DNA of 64,000 nucleotides from Cryptomeria japonica (taxonomy: Eukaryota > Streptophyta > Pinopsida > Cupressales > Cupressaceae): the NCBI RefSeq assembly GCF_030272615.1, contig NC_081412.1, forward strand, positions 342,979,870 to 343,043,869, in the 5' to 3' direction. Positions 57,804 to 64,000 of this stretch are shown one piece after another (within the stretch, counting starts at the first letter, position 1; the number at the start of each line of letters is the position of its first letter). The notes beneath the pieces were generated by a model. The model searched no databases and had not been told where the DNA came from. It saw only the letters and a list, made by a program, of their open reading frames with translations. The position numbers and the translations under genes were made by a program.

Positions 57804-58978
57804 CAATGATACAAGTTTGGAAGATTTTATGATCCGTTTTTGCAGTTTTGTTTTGTTGTGGTGGTGCTTTGCAGAGTTCAGTATTTCCTCCAGTATATTC
57901 TGATGTGATTAGATATTGAGATGAGTTTTTGAGATATTGTTTGGGATGGTCTTGTGTATCTTCATTTCAGAAGGTTCATGATTTGGTTCTTCACAAGTTA
58001 TCTTTCTTTGTGACAGTTGTTGATTGGTTGTGTTGTTGAATTCTTAGATGTTGATCGAAGAAGATATGATAAGTGGTGTTGGTGTAGTTGTTATTGATGA
58101 TTCTAACGTACTTTTTGGTATTTACTAATTGTTTCCTATTTGTTTTGATGATCCAAATTGATCATTGTGCGAGTTATTGGTGGTTTTCATGAAGCGGTGA
58201 TGATTTTCGTGTTATGCGGTATTTCTAGTGGTGTAGCGTGTTGCGGTTGATATTGGCATGATTTTCGATGATGTTGGGCATTTGGGAATTTCAATTAGGT
58301 CCATTTTATGTCATGTAAATCATTATATTAGTTCAGTGGTCAATATTTGTATTGTTTGATGTAATTTTGTAATTGTGAGTTGAGGGTTTAGTCGATCTTG
58401 TTGTCAAAGTTGATGATTTATATATATAGGTGTCATATTAATGTAATTAGATATATAAGGTGTGTCTGCATTATCAAAGAGAGTTTTATGTGTGAAAAAA
58501 GATTCATCCTTCAACAATTATGATTGTGTAGAGATTGGTGTTGCAGAGCAAATATTTGTGCTTAACCAAAACTGTAATCAGGCATTTGGAGATGCTATTC
58601 TTTCAGTTCATTTCTTCTGGATTGTAGTTCGAATCTTGTTGTAAGTCGATGAGACTTCCTTGAGGGTTGTAGACTTTTGGGTCATTGTATTTGAGGAGTG
58701 AGCTCTAGGTAGTGAGTCTGAATGCATGTGCATTCCCCATTGTAATATTTTCACATACTACTGTAGAGTATCATCTTACTGTGGATAGGTTCCCACCATG
58801 GTTTCTCCCTTAACCAGGTTTTCCACATCAAAAATATTGGTGTTGTGTGTTGAGATTTTGATTTTCTTATTTTTGTTACCACTGCAGTTTATCAAATCTG
58901 TATTTGTGGTTAAGATTGTAGATGTAGTGAAAACTGATTCACCCCCCCTCTCAGTTTTCTTCATTTTTGTTGCTAACA
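57804..58978 (+). repeat. 5' LTR of copia B, main fragment
   Basis: Starts with CAATG (right target duplication of gypsy K), then ATACAAGTTTGGAAGATT, which continues the LTR as in the 3' LTR (GTAGATTGGGAAGATT, near 63,580). Shared blocks: GGTGCTTTGCAGAGTT, TTTTTGAGATATT, GACAGTTGTTGATTGGTT. It ends TTTTGTTGCTAACA at 58,978 after a CACCCCCCCTCTCAG tract. It holds the CCATGGTTTCTCCC..CAGGTTTTCCACATC module (about 58,795-58,829). Confidence 0.92.
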
Positions 58979-58980
58979 AT

Positions 58981-58992
58981 TGGTATTAGATC
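58981..58992 (+). promoter_or_regulatory. primer-binding site of copia B (tRNA-iMet type)
   Basis: TGGTATTAGATC, two bases after the 5' LTR. It is a decayed form of the usual TGGTATCAGAGC complement of initiator tRNA-Met. Confidence 0.82.
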
Positions 58993-59035
58993 TAGAATCT
59001 CTGGAAGAAGCTTAACTTCTTGAAGAGATCCGGGA

Positions 59036-60026
59036 TGGCAAGTGTTATGCTTAAGAAGGAGAGTTCAAGACTTTATTGTAGTGACTATGTTATATGGAAG
59101 ATCCAGATGGAGGTGCACTTGAGATGTCTTGGAGAAGATTACTAAGAATGCTTATTATGTTCCTCAGAATAGACTGGTTACCCCTGATGAGATCAAGGAA
59201 GCATTATTTAGTGTGTTGACTGATTTAGAGATGACAAATGTAATGGGACTTCAGACCGCATATGAGATTTGGGAGAAGCTTGAGACCTTGTATGAAGGAG
59301 ACAAACAAGTCAAATTTGCTAAGTTGTAGAGTTTGAAAGGGAAATATGAGATGCTGGAGATGGGAGAAGATGAGGACATAAACACTTTCATGGCTAAGGT
59401 AAATGATCTTGTCCTAGGTATCAGATGTGTTGGTAAGACCCTTGAAGAAGATGAAAGTGTTGCTAAGGTGATGAGATCATTGCCTCCTGCTTATAAACAC
59501 AAGGTAGCTGCTATTGATGAGATCCAGAGTATGAGTACAGTGAAAAGAGATATGCTAGTTGGGAAGATTTCCGCTTTTGAACTGAGCAAGTTTGAAGAAT
59601 CACATGGAAAGTCTGAGACAAGATTTAGAGCATCAACATCTGTATCCAGAAAGAAGAAGTATGATCCCAATGAGTGCAAAATATCCAGATATGAAAGAGA
59701 GAAGAGAGATGGAAGAGCAAGAAAGAGAGATAGATGAGCTTGAAGCATTGATTTCCCAGAGATTGCCTAAAGGAGCCGATAAGTATGATGGAAAATTTCC
59801 TTTGAAATGTTTCTCTTGCAATAAGATAGGACATTTTGCTTCTAGATTCTCAGAGAGAATGGCTAAATATGATAGGCATGTTAAGTTTGAAAAGCATGAT
59901 ATGAATGATAGATATGAGAAGCATGAGAAGTATGATAAGCCTTACAAGTCTAACCATAAGAATAGGAATCAGAAGAACTGCTATTATGTTGCTGATGAAG
60001 GTTTTACATATGAAGAATCAGAATGA
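59036..60026 (+). pseudogene. copia B gag
   Basis: Starts at ATG 59,036 (MASVMLKKESSRLYCSDYVI, then WKIQMEVHLRCLGED). A small deletion near 59,130 shifts the frame to EKITKNAYYVPQNRL. UBN2-type features: TAYEIWEKLETLYEG, NDLVLGIRCVGKTL, LPPAYKHKVAAIDEIQSM, GKISAFELSKFE. One in-frame stop lies at 59,327 and a frameshift near 59,690. The zinc knuckle CFSCNKIGHFASRF has Phe for the last Cys. A Lys/His/Tyr/Asp-rich tail follows (HVKFEKHDMNDRYEKHEKYD). Confidence 0.9.
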
Positions 60027-60035
60027 GATAAAATT

Positions 60036-61371
60036 ATGTTTCTTGCCATTAAAGATGGACTTGTACCTCTTGATTCCACTAGATGTACTGTTGAGGAGAA
60101 AGCTTTAGCTACTAAAGTTGAACAAAAAGATGAATGGGTGATTGGGAGTGGTTGTTCACATCAAATGACCGGTGATAATAGAAAATTTGTGAGTATACAA
60201 AGATATGATGGTGGAATAGTGAGATTTGGAGATGACAAAGCATATGTGATTAGTGGTAGAGGTTCTATTTCTTTTGATGTTAAGCAAAACACTGATGATG
60301 TCTTGTATGTTGAAGGTTTGAAGCATAATTTTTGAGTGTTGGATAGATGGCTAATAAAGGTTAGGAATTGCAATTCAAGAATGGAAAATACAAAGATCCT
60401 AAATACCTCTGGTATAGAGATTACATCTGGAACTAAGACTGAAGGTAACATTTTTAATTTGAATGTTGGTGAGAAAAGTTGTTTGATTTCTCAGATTGAT
60501 GAGAGTTGGCTATGGCATAGGAGAATGTATCATGTTAAATTTAGTTCAATGATTAAGATCAGTTCTATTCAAGCTATTAGAGATCTACCTAAGATTGTTA
60601 AGCCTGCTAATCCAGTATGTAAAGAATGTCAATTGGGTAAGCAAACAAGGATTCCTTTCAAGATCAAGTAGTATACATCTGATGTATTGCTAGAGCTTGT
60701 GCATACTGACCTATGTGGACCTACAAATGTTAGAAGTGTGCAAGGAGAGAAATTTTATGTTGCTAGTTGATGATTATTCTAGGATGATATGGGTTGTCTT
60801 TTTGAAGGAGAAATCAAAAGCATTGGACAAATTCAAGATATTCAAAGCAAAGGTTGAGACTGAGTCTGGATTAAAGGTGAAATGTCTAAGATCTAACAAA
60901 GATGGATAATTTTGTTCCATTGAGTTTAATCCACTTTGTGAGAAGTATGGGATTATAAGACAATTATTAGCTCCTAGAACCCCTCAACAGAATGTAGTTG
61001 TTGAAAGGAAAAACACAACTGTCTTAGATGTTGCAAGGACTATGTTGATTGAAGGGAATGTTTTAAAGATCTATTGGAGAGAATCTATTAGCACTGTTGT
61101 TTACACATTCAACAGAGTTCATATTAAAGGTGATACTGGTAAGACCCCTTATGAGCTATGGTTTGGTCATGTTCCTACTGTGAGATATTTCAAAGTATTT
61201 GGTAGCAAATGTTATATAAAGAGAGATGAGGATATAGGAAAGTTTGATGCTAGAAGTGATGAAGGAATTTTCTTGGGATATTCAACAAAGAGAAAAGCCT
61301 ACTGGTGCTACAATAAGAGACCGAGAAAGATAGTGGAAAGTGAAAATGTGAAGGTGGATGAGAACCTTTGA
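60036..61371 (+). pseudogene. copia B protease and integrase
   Basis: Protease: EWVIGSGCSHQMTGD (about 60,136-60,178), where the catalytic Asp of DSG is Gly, then VRFGDDKAYVISGRGSI and DDVLYVEGLKHNF. GAG-pre-integrase: ESWLWHRRMYHVKFSSM and CKECQLGKQTRIPF (to 60,660). Integrase core: VHTDLCGPTNV, then after a frameshift LVDDYSRMIWVVFLK, KVKCLRSNKDG, APRTPQQNVVVERKN, and YWRESISTVVYTFNRVHIKG with TPYELWFG, SDEGIFLGYS and KIVESENVKVDE ending at 61,371. Stops at 60,333, 60,669 and 60,907, among others, disable it. Confidence 0.9.
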
Positions 61372-61500
61372 AAAAAGATCAGAGCATGTGGATATGATGA
61401 TGGATAACATGTTGTTTGAGCCCCTATTTAGACTGAAGAACTAAAGAAGATTGGTCCAGTAGAGACAATTAACCTGGATGTTGTTGTTGCTAGTGAAGAA

Positions 61501-63180
61501 GTGCAGGAACCTGAGAACCAGAACAATAAAAATACCTCAAGGTATGTAAGATTAAATCATTCAAAAAATCAGATTATTGGTGATAAAAATAAAGGTGTGA
61601 TGACCAAAAGAAGGTTAGCTGTTGAAGGAGTATGTTTGATTTCTAAAGTTGAACCTAAAGATTTTGTTGAAGCTTTCAAAGATGAAAATTGGATTTGAGC
61701 TATGGAATAAGAATTAGATCATATTGAAAGGAACACATTGGAGCTTGTGCCTAGACCTAAGGATAAAAATGTAATTGGTGCTAAATGGGTATTCAGGAAT
61801 AAATCAAATGAAGCTGGCAAAGTTGTTAGAAACAAGGCTAGACTGGTTTGCAAAGGATATTCATAGAAAGAAGGAATTAATTATGAGGAGACTTTCACTC
61901 TAGTGGGTAGACTTGAGCTATTAGACTATTGCTTGCATATGCTGCTTATAAAGATTTCAAGGTATATCAGATGAATGTCAAATATGCATTTTTGAATAGT
62001 GATCTTGAGGAAGAAGTTTACATTGAGCAACCTGATGGATTTTCATTATCAGATGATGGAGACATGGCATGTAAACTGAAGAAAGAACTTTATGGATTAA
62101 AGCAAGCCCCTAGAGCTTGGTATGCTAGATTAGATAAATATTTGTTGAAATTGGGATTTAATAAATGTGTTGCTGACAGTAATCTATACTTTAAGATTGA
62201 GAATGATAACATCTTGATTGTTGAAGTCTTTGTTGATGATATTATCTTTGGTGGAGATGATGACTTGATTACGAAGTTTGTTGGTAATATGCATAAAGAA
62301 TTTGAGATGTCTATGATTGGAGAGATGAAATTTTTCTTAGGTTTGTAAATTTCATAGACTGGAAAAGGTATATTTATATATCAAACTAAATATGTGAAGG
62401 AATTGCTGGAGAACTTTGTGTTGAATGACTCCAAACCAGTTGGAACTCCTATGGTGACTGGTTGTAAATTGTCTAAGAATGATGAATCTTCGAAAGCTAA
62501 TCAAACCTTGTACAAATCTATGTTTGGTGGACTATTATATCTTACACATACTAGGTTGTACATTATGCATGTTGTGTGCATGGCTGCTAGCTATCAAGCT
62601 GATTTGAAAGAGAGTCATGTCACTGTTGTGAAGAGGATATTCAGATACTTGAAGGGAACTATGGATTATGGTTTGTGGTATCCGAGGAATGATGATTTCA
62701 TGCTATATGCTTACACTGATGCTGATTGGGTTGGTGATGTAGATGACTGGAAGAGAACTACTGATTGAGAATTATTTTTGGGTAAGAAACTGGTTTTGTG
62801 GGCTAGCAAGAAACAAGATTCAGTATCCTTATCTACTGTTGAAGCTGAGTACATTGTTGCTAATAGTAATTGCACTCAGGTAGTTTGGATGAAGAAAATG
62901 TTGAAGGATATCAGAGTTATCTATGATGAACCTATTGTCATATACTATGATAATTCAAGTGCTATTAACATGTCAAAGAATCCAGTGCAACATTCAAAGA
63001 CTAAATGTGTGTCAATCAAATATCAGTACTTTAGAGAACAATTCAGTGAAGAGAAAGTGAAGTTGGAGTATGTATTTACTATGGAACAAATTTATGATAT
63101 TTTCAGTAAAACTTTGTCTGTAGAGACATTTTTCTATTTGAGAGACAAGTTAGGGGTATCTACCCCTCCTGATGAGAACT
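61501..63180 (+). pseudogene. copia B reverse transcriptase and RNase H
   Basis: Linker, then [28 protein letters not shown] and stop, then LAYAAYKDFKVYQMNVKYAF (about 61,930-61,990), [20 protein letters not shown], and the catalytic FVDD near 62,230. Thumb and connection: YVKELLENFVLNDSKPVGTP, LYKSMFGGLLYLTHTRL, RIFRYLKGTMDYGLWYPRND. RNase H: YTDADWVGDVDDWKRTTD, stop, KKLVLWASKKQDSVSLST, VEAEYIVANSN, YYDNSSAINMSKNPVQHSKT and the IYDIFSKTLSVETF end. Stops at several sites show it is inactive. Confidence 0.92.
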
Positions 63181-63278
63181 AGATGCATTGAGTTGCATCA
63201 ATCTGGTAGACCTCAAAGCCTTATCTTTCTATCAAGATTTATGAGTTGGTGTTGCTCCTCTGGTGGAGTAGTCTATGT

Positions 63279-63501
63279 TTTAGGGGGAGAGATTCCTAAG
63301 ATTCATGTTTTTATTTTGAGGAAAGAGAGTTTGGTTTTTTGTTTTGATATCTTTGGCATTGGTATCAAATGGGGAGAGAGATCATGTGAAAAACTTCTTT
63401 ATCTGTCTTAATCTTAGGGAGAGTTTGTTGGAGATATCTTCTTTCTTTGCATTGATTTTTTTTCACATTCATATGTTGCCATCAATGCCAAAGGGGGAGA
63501 T
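63279..63501 (+). promoter_or_regulatory. polypurine tracts of copia B and hairpin arm
   Basis: Purine tracts AGGGGGAGAGA (about 63,281), AATGGGGAGAGAGA (about 63,369), TTAGGGAGAG (about 63,415) and CCAAAGGGGGAGAT (63,488-63,501), the last one directly before the LTR. TTGCCATCAATGCCAA (63,476-63,491) is the inverted complement, 14 of 16, of TTGTCATTGATGTCAA at 63,533-63,548 in U3, so the tract and LTR start lie in the loop of a possible hairpin. Confidence 0.75.
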
Positions 63502-63844
63502 TGTTGGACATTTCTTCTACTAGGATATGTTGTTGTCATTGATGTCAATATATTCCTATGAATTACTCCAGTGATTGTAGATTGGGAAGATTCTAGTTTT
63601 GTAGTTTTATTTTGTTGTGTTGGTGCTTTGCAGAGTTTAGCATTTCCTTCGGTATATTCTGGTGTGATTAGATCTTGAGCTGAGTTTTTGAGATATTACT
63701 TGGGATGATCTTGAGTATCTTCGTTTTAGATGGTTTTCTATTTGGTGCTTCAAAAGCTATCTTTCTTCATGACAGTTGTTGATTGGTTATGTTCTTAAGT
63801 TCTCAGATGTTGATCGATGAAGATTTGATAAGTGGTGTTGGTGT
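63502..63844 (+). repeat. 3' LTR of copia B (cut by a family-A LTR)
   Basis: TGTTGGACATTTCTTCTACT start, collinear with 29,019-29,090 plus 57,809-58,105 of the 5' LTR up to AGTGGTGTTGGTGT. At 63,845 the sequence switches to a family-A LTR. The last five bases, GGTGT, are the expected left target duplication. Confidence 0.92.
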
Positions 63845-64000
63845 TGTTGGCCATTTGGTGGAATTGATTATGTGTTGCATTGATGCCAACACTAGCTATT
63901 TGGATGCTTTACTGGCACTCTTCTGGTCTCGGTAGGCTGAGTGGTTTCTAGTTAATTTGGATCTGGCATGATCCGGTAGGCTCCAGTATGATTTGGTGAT
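63845..64000 (+). mobile_element. start of a second copia family-A element or solo LTR
   Basis: TGTTGGCCATTTGGTGGAAT and the bases after it match the family-A LTR ends at 33,953 and 40,886, in the opposite orientation. About 14 bp of the U3 box region (TTTTGTCATTGATG) are missing compared with those copies. It continues past the window edge, so whether it is a full element or solo LTR cannot be told. Confidence 0.92.

Larger units (their letters stand above)
29019..63844 (+). mobile_element. Ty1/copia element B (Sirevirus-like), hosts gypsy K
   Basis: Outermost element of the nest. Its 5' LTR starts at 29,019 (TATTGGACATT, against TGTTGGACATT in its 3' LTR), is cut by gypsy K after 29,090 and resumes at 57,804/57,809. 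PBS, gag, protease, integrase, RT-RNase H, polypurine cluster and 3' LTR follow in order. The 3' LTR is in turn cut at 63,845 by a family-A LTR. The coding region carries several stops and frameshifts. Full length cannot be read because the 3' end lies outside the window. Confidence 0.88.

Noticed and set aside
1-64000. Host protein-coding genes
   Set aside because: Every frame with recognisable homology belongs to a transposable element, or to a PMD remnant that may itself be transposon-borne. The rest are short and without motif.

Overview
The window is 64 kb of plant nuclear heterochromatin with no host gene that I can support. It is almost wholly nested transposable elements. Dense Sirevirus-like Ty1/copia and Tat-lineage Ty3/gypsy elements with dual RNase H, a CACTA DNA transposon and a plant-mobile-domain (PMD) remnant point to a seed plant with a large genome. 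A gymnosperm is my guess (low confidence). I see no rRNA, tRNA, CRISPR or organellar sequence.

Left part (1-12,865). The 3' half of a plus-strand copia element (family F) ends with its 3' LTR at about 3,585. A decayed PMD coding remnant follows on the minus strand (3,930-5,990). Then come two diverged gypsy LTR-like repeats (J1, J2) separated by AT-rich sequence, and a 1.3 kb GA-rich purine tract.

Middle (12,866-29,018). A broken plus-strand Tat-lineage gypsy (H) carries protease, RT, RNase H, archaeal-type RNase H (aRNH) and the start of integrase. Two insertions split it. One is a 7,849 bp CACTA element (16,902-24,750, TSD CCT), which holds a 1.1 kb inverted repeat with a 25-nt loop. The other is a 1,384 bp solo copia LTR (24,900-26,283, TSD CTCTC).

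Right part (29,019-64,000) is a four-deep nest that can be read from target-site duplications. Copia B (plus strand) is the outermost element. Giant gypsy K (minus strand, 29,091-57,803, TSD CGATG/CAATG) sits in the 5' LTR of B. With its inserts removed K is about 17.4 kb with LTRs of about 5.3 kb. Copia A (minus strand, 32,759-40,886) sits in the 3' LTR of K. A solo LTR (34,557-35,642, TSD ATAAC) sits in the RNase H of A. Two further solo LTRs sit in the RNase H and the 5' LTR of K. A second family-A LTR begins inside the 3' LTR of B at 63,845.

The most unusual item is a sense-strand ORF of about 975 codons inside each LTR of K, separate from gag-pol. Most of its stop codons are private to one copy, so the frame was largely open when K inserted. 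K also places aRNH between protease and RT, whereas H places it after RNase H. All pol genes in the window are broken; no element looks autonomous today.
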